NCBI RefSeq assembly: GCF_900269665.1
Contig: NZ_LT985361.1
Coordinates: 7,595,992 to 7,659,991, forward strand
DNA: 64,000 nucleotides
Reading direction: 5' to 3'
Source of the DNA: Nocardia suismassiliense
Lineage (GTDB): Bacteria; Actinomycetota; Actinomycetes; Mycobacteriales; Mycobacteriaceae
In this document: positions 7,876-16,399 of the stretch, one piece after another
How positions within the stretch are numbered: position 1 is the first letter of the stretch
Layout: the number at the start of each line of letters is the position of its first letter
Program-made: the position numbers and the translations under genes
Notes under the pieces: model-generated
Database searches by the model: none
What the model was told of the DNA's origin: nothing
What the model saw: the letters and a program-made list of their open reading frames with translations, nothing else

Positions 7876-8856
7876 ATGTCTGATTACCCCTTGCTTACTT
7901 CCAATACGATCACGCTCCGACAGTTCGATTACTTTGTGAACGCAGTGCAGCTGGGTTCACTGTCCGCCGCCGCGCGGCGGTTCGGAATAACTCCCTCGGC
8001 GATGTCGCAACAGATCGACGCGCTGGAGACCTCGCTCGGCCGGAAGGTGTTCGATCCCCGGTCGCGCCGGTCGAGGCTCACCAAGTTCGGCAGAGAGTTC
8101 TTCGCCCAGGCCTCCGATGTCGTCGAGTCCGCCCGGCAGGCCATGGCCATGGGGCAGACGTTCGGCGACGGCGTGATGACGGTCGGCACGACGCCGACGA
8201 TCGCCCAGAAGCTGCTGCCACCGTTGATCTATCGGATGCGCCACGAACGAAATATCGACAGCATCGAGGTCAGGGCGTTCACCGACCTGCGCGAGCTGAA
8301 CGCGACGCTCGAAGAGGGCGCCCTGGATCTCGCCGTGGGACCGCTGGAGCAGACCAGCTCGCGGGTCGTGCACTGCTTCGGCGAGGAAGAACTCGTCGTC
8401 GTCTGCCATCCCAGTCAGCGCAGCAGTTTCGACGGCTCGTGGAAACAACTGGTCGAGGCGCCGTGGATTCGGTGCGGTGCGAACTCCGATCTCACCGATA
8501 CGGTGTCGCGCGAGGCTGGCCGGGCGGGCGTGCATGTGCGATTCGCCGTCCGCGCCCCCGATGTGACCACCGCACTGAGCCTGGTGGAACACGGCGTCGG
8601 CGTCGCGCTGGTGCCGAAGATGGCACTGCACGGATCGGCCCGGCTGCTGTCCATCATTCGGCTGTCCCGTCCGATTCGCCGGGAATTGACGGTGCACGCG
8701 CGCGACAAGTCGATGCATGTGGAGAAGTTCCTCGAGGTCATCAGCGACTCGGAACTCGTCCGGAAGTTCGGCGCGGCGGGACTGTTGGAGATCCGGCGCC
8801 CGGAACCCGAAGTGTCGCACCGCACTCCGGTGCCGGTCGGCCCGCTGCCTTCGTAA
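7876..8856 (+). CDS. LysR-family transcriptional regulator
   Basis: Predicted 326-aa regulator. Residues about 13-72 are the LysR winged helix-turn-helix (LRQFDYFVNAVQLGSLSAAARRFGI, then SAMSQQIDALE). From about residue 95 follows a periplasmic-binding-type effector domain (MTVGTTPTIAQKLLPPL, EEGALDLAVGPLE, VEHGVGVALVP). The ATG at 7876 is used, with a TTG two codons upstream as the alternative. No obvious adjacent target is divergent within one promoter length, and the downstream gene is convergent, so the regulon is unknown. Confidence 0.9.
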   Translation: MSDYPLLTSNTITLRQFDYFVNAVQLGSLSAAARRFGITPSAMSQQIDALETSLGRKVFDPRSRRSRLTKFGREFFAQASDVVESARQAMAMGQTFGDGVMTVGTTPTIAQKLLPPLIYRMRHERNIDSIEVRAFTDLRELNATLEEGALDLAVGPLEQTSSRVVHCFGEEELVVVCHPSQRSSFDGSWKQLVEAPWIRCGANSDLTDTVSREAGRAGVHVRFAVRAPDVTTALSLVEHGVGVALVPKMALHGSARLLSIIRLSRPIRRELTVHARDKSMHVEKFLEVISDSELVRKFGAAGLLEIRRPEPEVSHRTPVPVGPLPS

Positions 8857-8926
8857 TAACCAGCCGCACTCCTGTTTCCGGCAACAGCACGACATCCGTT
8901 GCGCGAAGGCACTACCCGGAGAACAA

Positions 8927-8954
8927 GTCAGGCCCCGCCGAAGCGGGGCCTGAC
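8927..8954. terminator. bidirectional hairpin terminator
   Basis: A perfect 12-bp stem with a CGAA tetraloop, followed by CTATAT on the plus strand, between the convergent LysR gene and the minus-strand exported gene ending at 8980. Confidence 0.65.
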
Positions 8955-8979
8955 CTATATATGTGGAGCTGAGCCGAGA

Positions 8980-9696
8980 CTACTTGGCCGGAGCCGGCGG
9001 GTTGAACGGCTGGTTGATCGTGGTGAAGTACTGGATCACCGCGCCGATCGCCACCGGAGCGGTGATGAAGATCTGGCCCGCGATCGTGCCGAGCGCGCCC
9101 ATGGCGGCCGCACCGGCGAGGCAACCCGCGGCGATACCACCGAGGAACGGACCGAACAGGCCGACGATGGTGCCACCGATCACGGCACCGCCGACGACGC
9201 CGCCGAGGACACAGCCGACGGCCGCGCCGCCGAGGCCGCCGACCAGGGTCGCGATGCTGGCGCCGAGGCTGATGGTGGCCGTCATCCGGCTCCAGGCCGC
9301 CTGCTCACGGTCGTACTCGGTCTTCCAGGGGGCCTTGTCCTCGAAGGGCAGGGCGACCGGGGTGTAAACGGCCTTGCCCATGTCCAGCTGCGGGGTCAGC
9401 TTCGCGGTGCGGCCGGAGATGTCCGCGGCGATCGGGAAGGTGAAGTCGTCGAGCCGGAACTGCAGCGGGGTGCCCGCGACGACGTTGCCGTTGGCGGCCT
9501 TGATCTTCAGCGCGCCGTCCTCGACGACGAGCGAGCCCGCGTCCAGGGAGACGATCGCCTGGGTGTCGGTGGTCTCGGCGGTGAAATTGATCGGCGCGTC
9601 GACTTCCGCCGCCGGTGCCGCGTTGACCGTGCCGGCCGTGACGCCTAGCGCGGCGATCAGCAGCGAGGCCGTCGCGGCAAAGTTCCTCATCAACAT
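8980..9696 (-). CDS. iron-box-preceded exported protein with glycine-rich hydrophobic half (DUF8020-like)
   Basis: Predicted 238-aa exported protein. Residues 1-27 form a signal peptide ending NAAPA. Residues about 30-125 form a beta-rich soluble domain. Residues about 140-215 are almost continuous Gly/Ala-rich hydrophobic segments (for example VGGLGGAAVGCVLGGVVGG), resembling glycine-zipper membrane proteins. The layout recalls an unnamed family common in Nocardia and Rhodococcus. That assignment is from memory and function is unknown. An IdeR-type iron box lies 40 bp upstream of the start, so it is probably induced by iron starvation with the neighbouring siderophore genes. A role in the outer membrane is inference. 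Confidence 0.85.
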   Translation of the reverse strand: MLMRNFAATASLLIAALGVTAGTVNAAPAAEVDAPINFTAETTDTQAIVSLDAGSLVVEDGALKIKAANGNVVAGTPLQFRLDDFTFPIAADISGRTAKLTPQLDMGKAVYTPVALPFEDKAPWKTEYDREQAAWSRMTATISLGASIATLVGGLGGAAVGCVLGGVVGGAVIGGTIVGLFGPFLGGIAAGCLAGAAAMGALGTIAGQIFITAPVAIGAVIQYFTTINQPFNPPAPAK

Positions 9697-9735
9697 TCTT
9701 AGTTCCTTCTCAGGTGTGGTCGGGATGCGTTGAGC

Positions 9736-9754
9736 TTAGGTTAGGCAGACCTAA
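9736..9754 (-). promoter_or_regulatory. iron box (IdeR/DtxR site)
   Basis: TTAGGTTAGGCAGACCTAA matches 17 of 19 positions of the classical IdeR/DtxR consensus. It lies 40 bp upstream of the glycine-rich exported gene (start 9696), where metal-loaded repressor would block its promoter. Confidence 0.8.
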
Positions 9755-9987
9755 ACCTGTCAACAGGTACGTTTTTCGCTGTCCGCTGCAGCCCTGGTCG
9801 CATGGCGGACGGAGGACCGTGAGTGTGTTACGCGCCACCCCGCAGGCAGATGAGCCGTGTGGTCCGATCGCACGAACCCGGCATGACGCAACTGGGGAAA
9901 CGCGCCCAGTCGGGGCAGCAGTCCGTCACTTCGACAGTGTGGAACCGATCCCCGCGATGTCGACGAGCGAACCCGCCGGCTCGTCGG

Positions 9988-10236
9988 TTATGACTGATCC
10001 GCGGGCACGAGAACCTCGAGCCAGGCGCTCAGCACCGGCTCGGCCGCCAGAGTCGCGAAGTCCGCCTGTTCCGCGCCACCGGAACGCCACTTCTCGACCA
10101 GCGACATCAATCGCACCGAATCCAAGCCCGCGTCGGTCAGATCCGCGTCTTCGGGCACCTCGTGTGGCGCCACACCCAACGCGGCCGCGACATCGGCGAT
10201 CACGTCCTCGCGGCCGAAGGTAACCGGCTCGCTCAT
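9988..10236 (-). CDS. stand-alone aryl carrier protein
   Basis: Predicted 82-aa carrier protein with the phosphopantetheine attachment motif DAGLDSVRLM (Ser40). The DSVR-type motif is typical of aryl carrier domains such as the C-terminal half of EntB. It would carry 2,3-dihydroxybenzoate loaded by the divergent AMP ligase and hand it to the first condensation domain of the NRPS. ATG at 10236 follows a GAGGAG site. It lies 28 bp downstream of the isochorismatase gene, so the two halves of EntB are separate genes here. Confidence 0.88.
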   Translation of the reverse strand: MSEPVTFGREDVIADVAAALGVAPHEVPEDADLTDAGLDSVRLMSLVEKWRSGGAEQADFATLAAEPVLSAWLEVLVPADQS

Positions 10237-10264
10237 ATTTCTCCTCGAGATTTCCAGCGCCTGA

Positions 10265-10912
10265 TCAGGCCGCATTCGATTGCCGCAGCGCGAATTCCAG
10301 CGCGTCGGTGGTGGTCACCGCGCCACAGCGGCGCGCGACATAGTTCATGGCCATCACGTGCTCGTCGCGCCCGAAGTCCGCGGTCGCGTCCAGCACCACG
10401 AACGGCTTGATGTCGTTCATGAACGCGTCCGCGGCGCTGAGCATGCAGCCCATGTGCGCGTACACGCCGGTGATGACGAGCTGATCGCGGTTGTAGTGAT
10501 TGAGCAACTCGCGCAGGTCGGTCCGCTGGAAGGCGGAGTAGCGCCACTTGGTGACCTGGATATCGGCCGGGCCGGGCGCCAGTTGGTCGATGATCTCGGC
10601 GGACGGGCCGTTACTCAGTCCGCTACCCCAGAAATCCGCGAGAATGCCACGGCGCGAGGGATGCTGGTCGCCGGGCTGCATGGTGTAGATCACCGGAACG
10701 CCTGCGGCGTTGCACTGCTCGCGCAGGCGCGCGATGTTCGCGGTGACGGTCGCGATCGGGTCGAGGTCGGGCTGGTAGGCGTCGATGAAGTAGCGCTGCA
10801 TATCGTGGATCAGCAGCGCGGACCTCGACGGATCCAGCGACCACGGCACCTGATTCGCCTCGACGTCCTCGCGCGCCGGAATCGAATACGGCGCTATCGG
10901 CGGGATGGCCAA
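10265..10912 (-). CDS. isochorismatase (EntB N-terminal domain type)
   Basis: Predicted 215-aa enzyme that hydrolyses isochorismate to 2,3-dihydro-2,3-dihydroxybenzoate and pyruvate. It begins IPPIAPYSIPAREDV, has the catalytic Asp block LLIHDMQRYF, the Lys-containing VTKWRYSAF and a GVYAHMGCM block nearly identical to EntB. The start is a TTG at 10912 placed eight bases after AGGAG. The open frame continues upstream, but those residues lie inside the neighbouring dehydrogenase gene. Unlike EntB there is no fused carrier domain. Confidence 0.92.
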   Translation of the reverse strand: MAIPPIAPYSIPAREDVEANQVPWSLDPSRSALLIHDMQRYFIDAYQPDLDPIATVTANIARLREQCNAAGVPVIYTMQPGDQHPSRRGILADFWGSGLSNGPSAEIIDQLAPGPADIQVTKWRYSAFQRTDLRELLNHYNRDQLVITGVYAHMGCMLSAADAFMNDIKPFVVLDATADFGRDEHVMAMNYVARRCGAVTTTDALEFALRQSNAA

Positions 10913-11753
10913 CGGGCATTCTCCTGTTCGATGATGGGGACGCCCACCCGTCGAAGGTGGCGCCGCCGTCGACGCGCAGGTCGTGCATGGTGATGTGCCG
11001 GGCACCGGGGGTTGTCAGGAAGTAGATGCTCTCGGCGACGTCCTCGGGCTGTGCCACCCGGCGCAGCGGGATGCCGAGACGGAAGTTCGCCGGGTCACCC
11101 GCCAGGACGTGATCGCGGGCAGCGGCGGACAATTCGGCCGCGTCCTCGGTCCACATGCCGCGCAGCATGGGCGTATCGGTGGAGCCCGGTGACACCACGT
11201 TCACCCGGACACCCGCGGCGGCCACCTCCAGGCCGAGCGCCATGGCGAAGGCCGTCGCCGCCGCCTTGGACGCCCCGTAGGCGGCCATGCCGACCCGAGG
11301 GGTCGTCGCCGCGTTCGAGGTGACGACCACGATCGAGCCGCCGCCGTTCGCCGCGAGCACCGCGGCGGCCCGCCGGGTGACATTCATCGTCCCGGTGGCG
11401 TTCACCGCCAGGCACCGATCCCATTGCGCGCCGGTCAATTCCGACACCGCACCGGTTTCCAGGACGCCCGCCGCATGTACCACGGCGTCGATCGGGCCGA
11501 TACGATCCATAGCGGCCGCGAAGGCGCGGTCGACGGAGTCGGCGTCGGTCACATCGACCTGTTCCGCATGGGTGATGCTCGCCGTCCTGGTCGCGCGGAT
11601 CGCACCGGCGGTGTCGTGCACCGCCGGATCCTGGTCCCACAGCACCACCGGCGCCGCCGACCTGGCCGCGAAGATCTCCGCCGCCGCCCGGCCGATACCA
11701 CCGGCGGCGCCGGTGACTATCACACCGCTGGCGGCTTTACTCTTCCTAGACAT
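10623..11753 (-). CDS. entA: 2,3-dihydro-2,3-dihydroxybenzoate dehydrogenase (SDR), with C-terminal read-on
   Basis: The first 270 or so residues form a complete short-chain dehydrogenase: NAD-binding TGAAGGIGR (14-22), N-A-T-G-T, catalytic YGASK and the family end VDGGATFDG. EntA-type enzymes oxidise dihydro-DHB to 2,3-dihydroxybenzoate and normally stop here. In this sequence the codon at 10946-10944 is TGG where a stop would be expected. The frame continues about 107 codons through the start of the isochorismatase gene, giving 376 residues with an Arg-rich, shadow-like tail. One substitution (TGA to TGG) or a sequencing error would explain it. An iron box overlaps the start. Confidence 0.85.
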   Translation of the reverse strand: MSRKSKAASGVIVTGAAGGIGRAAAEIFAARSAAPVVLWDQDPAVHDTAGAIRATRTASITHAEQVDVTDADSVDRAFAAAMDRIGPIDAVVHAAGVLETGAVSELTGAQWDRCLAVNATGTMNVTRRAAAVLAANGGGSIVVVTSNAATTPRVGMAAYGASKAAATAFAMALGLEVAAAGVRVNVVSPGSTDTPMLRGMWTEDAAELSAAARDHVLAGDPANFRLGIPLRRVAQPEDVAESIYFLTTPGARHITMHDLRVDGGATFDGWASPSSNRRMPVGHPADSAVFDSGARGRRGESGAVVAGSVEVRAADPRYAALLHRRLPARPRPDRDRHREHRAPARAVQRRRRSGDLHHAARRPASLAPWHSRGFLG

Positions 11754-11771
11754 ATGCTTAGCCTAACCTTA
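11753..11771. promoter_or_regulatory. iron box between divergent DHB genes
   Basis: The minus strand reads TAAGGTTAGGCTAAGCATA, matching 15 of 19 consensus positions with an unbroken GGTTAGGCTAA core. It lies between the divergent dehydrogenase (start 11753) and AMP-ligase (start 11822) genes and could control both. Confidence 0.7.
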
Positions 11772-11821
11772 ATTTTCCACGGAAGTAAATCATCGACGTT
11801 TCGGCTAGAAGGAGCTCGACA

Positions 11822-13465
11822 GTGCCGTCTCAATCCGACCTAACCCCTTGGCCGGCAACCGAAGCCACGCAATACCGCGAGCTGGGGTACTGGACCGGCG
11901 AGACCTTCGGCGACATGCTCAGCTCTCGCGCAGGCACAACGCCGAACGCGATCGCCGTGGTAGACGACCGGAATCGCTGGACCTACGCCGAGCTCGAGCA
12001 GCGCGCCACATCGCTGGCGTCCGGTTTCCTCGAACTCGGCATCCGGCCTGGTGATCGAGTGCTGGTCCAGCTACCCAACATCGCCGAATTCGTCGAAGTG
12101 ATCTTCGGACTCTTCTACGCGGGTGCGCTGCCGGTGTTCTGCCTGCCCGCGCACCGGCAGTCCGAGCTGGTCCCGATCGCGCAGGCCAGCGGCGCGGTGG
12201 CGATGGTCACCTGTCATCACCACCAGAGGTTCAATCACGCCACCCTCGCCGCGATCCTGCGGGACCACGCCCCCGCCCTGCGGCACGTGATCGTTGTCCC
12301 GGACAACGACGGAACCGCGCTGCCCGGCGGCATCCGCGCCCTGGACGACCTGCGGGCCGCCCCGCGCGACCTGCGGACGGTCGACGCCTCCGATATCGCG
12401 TTCCTGCAGCTGTCCGGCGGCAGCACCGGAACACCGAAACTCATTCCGCGCACGCACGACGACTACCTCTACAGCGTGCGCCGCAGCGCCGAGCTCTGCC
12501 TGCTCGACAGCACCAGCGTCTACCTCGCGGCCTTGCCGGTGGCGCACAACTTCCCGATGAGTTCGCCGGGAATTCTGGGTGCGCTGTACGCGGGCGGCAC
12601 CGTGGCGCTGGCCATCGACCCCTCCCCCACCACCGCGTTCCAAGCGATCGAACGGTTCGGGGTCACCATCAGCGGACTGGTCCCGCCGCTCGCTCGGCTC
12701 TGGGTCGAACGCGCGGAAGCCAGTAGCAAGTACGACATTTCGAGCCTGCGGGTGCTGCTCGTCGGTGGCGCCCGCTGCCCGGACGAGCTGGCCCGGCGCA
12801 TCGGCCCCGCCCTCGGCGCCACTCTGCAGCAGGTGTTCGGCATGGCCGAGGGCCTGGTCTGCTACACCCGGCTCGACGACCCGGAAGAAGTGGTGCTCTC
12901 GACCCAGGGCCGCCCGATGTCCGAGCACGATCAGGTCGCGGTGGTCGACGAAGCGGGGAACCCGGTACCGCCCGGCACCGACGGACTGCTGATCACCAAG
13001 GGGCCGTACACGATTCGCGGCTACTACCGTAATCCCGAGGCCAACGCGTCGTCGTTCACCGAGGACGGCTGGTACCGCACCGGCGATGTCGTCAACCTGC
13101 GTGCGGACGGCAATCTGGTGGTCAAGGGCAGGCTCGGCGACCGCGTGAACCGCGGCGGCGAGAAGATCTCGGCCGAGGAGATCGAGGCGCATCTGCTGGA
13201 TCATCCGTTGATTCGCGACGCCATCGTCGTCTCGGTGCCCGACGAGCGGCTCGGCGAGCGCAGCTGTGTGTTCGTACTGGCCGCCGACCCGGCGACGCCG
13301 CCCGCACTGGGCCAGATCCGCCAGTTCGTGCGGGAGCGCGGCGTGGCCACCTGGAAGATTCCCGATCTGCTCCAGGTGGTGGACAGCTTCCCGGAGACCG
13401 GCGTGGGCAAGATCAGCCGCCGCTCCCTACGCGCAGCGCTCGCCATGCAGGCGACCGCAACCTGA
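11822..13465 (+). CDS. entE: 2,3-dihydroxybenzoate-AMP ligase (EntE/DhbE family)
   Basis: Predicted 547-aa stand-alone adenylation enzyme that activates an aryl acid with ATP and loads it on the aryl carrier protein. It shows the AMP-binding P-loop LSGGSTGTPK, the YRTGD block and a C-terminal lysine in TGVGKISRRSL. In the acid pocket AHNFPMSSPG places Asn243 and Ser248 where DhbE has Asn235 and Ser240. Salicylate enzymes such as MbtA and YbtE usually have Cys at the latter site, so 2,3-dihydroxybenzoate is the likely substrate. This agrees with the dehydrogenase next door. The start is a GTG at 11822 with AAGGAG upstream. Confidence 0.95.
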   Translation: MPSQSDLTPWPATEATQYRELGYWTGETFGDMLSSRAGTTPNAIAVVDDRNRWTYAELEQRATSLASGFLELGIRPGDRVLVQLPNIAEFVEVIFGLFYAGALPVFCLPAHRQSELVPIAQASGAVAMVTCHHHQRFNHATLAAILRDHAPALRHVIVVPDNDGTALPGGIRALDDLRAAPRDLRTVDASDIAFLQLSGGSTGTPKLIPRTHDDYLYSVRRSAELCLLDSTSVYLAALPVAHNFPMSSPGILGALYAGGTVALAIDPSPTTAFQAIERFGVTISGLVPPLARLWVERAEASSKYDISSLRVLLVGGARCPDELARRIGPALGATLQQVFGMAEGLVCYTRLDDPEEVVLSTQGRPMSEHDQVAVVDEAGNPVPPGTDGLLITKGPYTIRGYYRNPEANASSFTEDGWYRTGDVVNLRADGNLVVKGRLGDRVNRGGEKISAEEIEAHLLDHPLIRDAIVVSVPDERLGERSCVFVLAADPATPPALGQIRQFVRERGVATWKIPDLLQVVDSFPETGVGKISRRSLRAALAMQATAT

Positions 13466-13559
13466 CCCGGGCCGATCGCGTCAGGAGCTGCTGTCGCTAT
13501 GTCGAGCTCAGGCGCTATCGGGGAGCGGAGGTGGGCGAGCTCGAATCCACAAGCAACGG

Positions 13560-16298
13560 ATGATGCCCTTATCGTGTGTTGTTGTGTGCGGTGAGACGAG
13601 CGAGACCGGTCGGAACGGGGGTGGCGGCGAAGACCCTTCGCCCCGAGCGCTCTTCGTGACCAGGTTCGCCGAACTCTGGGAGGCCGCAGGCAATCCCACG
13701 CTGACGCGAGTCGCGGCCGCGACCGAGGAACGCAGGAAGGCCGCCGGCACACCGGCACAGAGCCATCGGTCGTTGATGCAGCGCATCAGCGATTGGCGGA
13801 CCGGGCGCAACGTGCCCTCCCGCTTCGAATCGCTGGATCCGGTGCTGGTGACACTGATTTCGCTGGCCCGGCAAGCATCCGGTCCCGTGCCCGCACCCTT
13901 GTCGAACCGGTCGGCCTGGCGGCATTTGTGGAAGGCGGCCAGCACCCAGCCGGTGCGCCCCACGTTGCTGACCTCGCTGCGACGGGATGTGCCCACCTTC
14001 GTCGGGCGTGACGTCGAGGTGCAGCGGATCCTGGATGCGGCAGCACCGGGCCGGGTGGTCGCCATCCATACCGTCGACGGCATGCCCGGCGTCGGGAAAA
14101 CCACCTTGGTCACCCATGCGGCGCACCTGCTGTCGGACTCGTTCCCCGACGGCAGGTTCTTCGTCGAACTGAACACCCATACCCCCGGACAGCAGCCGGC
14201 GGATCCGGCCGAGGTGCTGGCCACCCTGCTCACCGGCCTCGGCATCGCCCCCAGCCACATTCCCGACACCCTCGACGCACGCCGTGACCTGTGGCGCGAC
14301 CGCGTCGCCGCCAAGCGAGTTCTGCTGATCCTCGACGACGCCCGCGACCACAACCAAATCGAACCACTGCTCCCCACCGGACCCGACTGCCTCACCTTGA
14401 TCACCAGCCGCCGCAGGCTCGTCGCCCTCGACAGCGCCGTCCCATTGCCGCTGGACACCCTCGACCCCGACCAGGCACAAGACCTGTTCTGCCAACTGGC
14501 GCAACGCAACCCACAGGGCGACGACATCGCGGCAGCCGCCGAGATCGTCCGACTATGTGGGTACTTGCCACTGGCGATCGTGCTACTGGCCGGCCGAACC
14601 GCTCACCATCCGGTGTGGACGCTCACCGGACTGGCCGAACAGTTCCGCGCCGCCCAGGACCGGCTAGGGGAACTCGACGCCGGCCAACGCGCGGTGCGTG
14701 CCGCCTTCACCGCTTCCTACGAGAACCTGCCACCCGGCAGGCAGCAACTGTTCCGCACGCTGGGACTGCACCCGGGCACCGAATTCGACGCCTACGCCGT
14801 CGCCGCGCTGAACGACATACCGCTCGCCGAGGCCCGCACCGAACTCGATGCGCTGTACACCGACCACCTCGTCGAGGAGACCACCCCCGGCCGGTACTGC
14901 TTGCACGACCTGGTGCGCGAATACGCGCGCGCCCTCGCCGCGTCGTCCGGCGACGGCACCGCGCCGGTGCAACGATTGCTGGACTACTACCTGAGCACCG
15001 CCACAGCAGCCGACCAATGGCTCACCCGCAAACCTCGCCCCACCGACGACCACCACACCCCCACCAAGACCGGTGCCCTGGTGCGGGAATTCGGCAACGA
15101 GATGCATGCGCTGGCGTGGCTCCGGATGGAGCGAACCACCCTATTCGCTTGCCTCGAATACACCGCCGACCGCGATCCTGCACGGATGGTCGGGCTGACC
15201 GAGGTGCTGGCGGAATTTCTGGAGCGCGAAGGGCCTTGGTCATCGGCTCTTCGCTGGCACGAGCGCGCCGCTACGGCCGCGGACCGTCTCGGCGACCGCC
15301 TCGGCCGAGCCAACGCCCTCACCAACCTCGCCACCGTGCAATGGCAGACCGGCAACTACGACCACGACGCCGACCTGCTCCAGCAACTGCTGACCCTGTA
15401 CCGGGAGAACGGCCACCGTCTCGGCGAAGCCACAACGCTGCGCAACCTCGGCATGGTGCAGTGGCAGGCCGGAAACTACGACCGGGCTGCCGACCTACTT
15501 CGGCAGTCCTTGATCCGGTACCGGGACACCGGTTATCTCCTCGGCGAAGCCAGAACACTGGCCGGCCTGGGCGGTGTGTGCCGAGACAACGGCGACTACG
15601 AGCAGGCCGCGCACCTGTTCCACCAAGTTCTGTCCCTGTACCGGGAGAACGGTCATCGCTTCGGCGAAGCCAGCGCCCTCGGTTTCCTCGGCACCGTGCG
15701 CCGGTACACCAGGGACTACAACCAGGCTGCCGACTTGCTGCTGCGCGCCGTGACGCTGTTCCGGGAGCTCGGCGATCGCCTCGGCGAAGCCAGAGCCCTC
15801 AGCTGCCTCGGCAAGGTGCGCCGGGACACCGGGGATTACGGGCAAGCCACCGACTTCTCCCGACAGGCCCTGACCTTGTTCCAGGAGACCGGCCACCGCA
15901 TCGGGGAAGCCGACGCACTCGTCAACCTCAGTGCCGTATGCCGGGAAACCGGTAACCACGAGCAGGCCACCGACCTCTCCCGGCAAGCCCTGGCCCTGTT
16001 ACGGGAGACAGGCTATCGCGTCCAGGAAGTCGAGGCATTGAACAACACCGCGAAGGCGCTGTTGGCGGCCGGCGAGCCGGTTGAGGCCTTGACGATGTTC
16101 ACCCACGCGCGGCGCGTAGCCCGCGACATCGGCAGCCGAATCCAACAGGCCAGCGCCATGGAAGGCACCGCCCGCTGCCGCGCCGCCCTCGGCGACACCG
16201 CTACCGCCGGCCTGCGCCCCGCCATCGACAGCTACCGCCGCCTCGATACCTCCGATCGTCCTACTGGGCGATTACTGCCGGACGAGGTAACACGCTAG
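13560..16298 (+). CDS. STAND-type NB-ARC ATPase with TPR repeats
   Basis: Predicted 912-aa signalling or regulatory protein. An N-terminal domain (about 30-105, with RISDWRTGRNVPSRFE) resembles atypical HTH heads of actinobacterial TPR regulators. NB-ARC follows, with Walker A GMPGVGKTT (174-182), Walker B VLLILDDA (254-261), and a later LPLAIVLLAG. From about 560 to 870 there are seven or so 40-residue tetratricopeptide repeats with the recurring G-D/N-Y-x-x-A and G-H-R-x-G-E-A, encoded by clear 120-bp DNA repeats. The start is uncertain: ATG at 13560 or 13563, or GTG at 13584. It sits between siderophore genes without its own iron box, so a regulatory role there is only inference. Confidence 0.85.
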   Translation: MMPLSCVVVCGETSETGRNGGGGEDPSPRALFVTRFAELWEAAGNPTLTRVAAATEERRKAAGTPAQSHRSLMQRISDWRTGRNVPSRFESLDPVLVTLISLARQASGPVPAPLSNRSAWRHLWKAASTQPVRPTLLTSLRRDVPTFVGRDVEVQRILDAAAPGRVVAIHTVDGMPGVGKTTLVTHAAHLLSDSFPDGRFFVELNTHTPGQQPADPAEVLATLLTGLGIAPSHIPDTLDARRDLWRDRVAAKRVLLILDDARDHNQIEPLLPTGPDCLTLITSRRRLVALDSAVPLPLDTLDPDQAQDLFCQLAQRNPQGDDIAAAAEIVRLCGYLPLAIVLLAGRTAHHPVWTLTGLAEQFRAAQDRLGELDAGQRAVRAAFTASYENLPPGRQQLFRTLGLHPGTEFDAYAVAALNDIPLAEARTELDALYTDHLVEETTPGRYCLHDLVREYARALAASSGDGTAPVQRLLDYYLSTATAADQWLTRKPRPTDDHHTPTKTGALVREFGNEMHALAWLRMERTTLFACLEYTADRDPARMVGLTEVLAEFLEREGPWSSALRWHERAATAADRLGDRLGRANALTNLATVQWQTGNYDHDADLLQQLLTLYRENGHRLGEATTLRNLGMVQWQAGNYDRAADLLRQSLIRYRDTGYLLGEARTLAGLGGVCRDNGDYEQAAHLFHQVLSLYRENGHRFGEASALGFLGTVRRYTRDYNQAADLLLRAVTLFRELGDRLGEARALSCLGKVRRDTGDYGQATDFSRQALTLFQETGHRIGEADALVNLSAVCRETGNHEQATDLSRQALALLRETGYRVQEVEALNNTAKALLAAGEPVEALTMFTHARRVARDIGSRIQQASAMEGTARCRAALGDTATAGLRPAIDSYRRLDTSDRPTGRLLPDEVTR

Positions 16299-16313
16299 GG
16301 TAGGCAAACCTAA
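16295..16313 (+). promoter_or_regulatory. iron box upstream of the importer operon
   Basis: CTAGGGTAGGCAAACCTAA matches 16 of 19 positions of the IdeR/DtxR consensus. It overlaps the stop codon of the STAND gene and lies 87 bp before the first permease gene. Confidence 0.75.
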
Positions 16314-16399
16314 TTGCTTGAGGGAAACCCCTGTGCCTGCCCGGCGAAACCTTCTCCGGCGGCCCTGCTACAGCTCGGAAATCGTGGAGAAATAACCAG

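Noticed and set aside
14291..15955. 554-codon plus-strand frame within the STAND gene
   Set aside because: Out-of-frame product is Arg/Pro-rich. The STAND reading frame explains the repeats and motifs.
15250..16170. Regular 120-bp repeats that could suggest a CRISPR-like array
   Set aside because: The period is 40 codons and in frame, so these are tetratricopeptide repeats.
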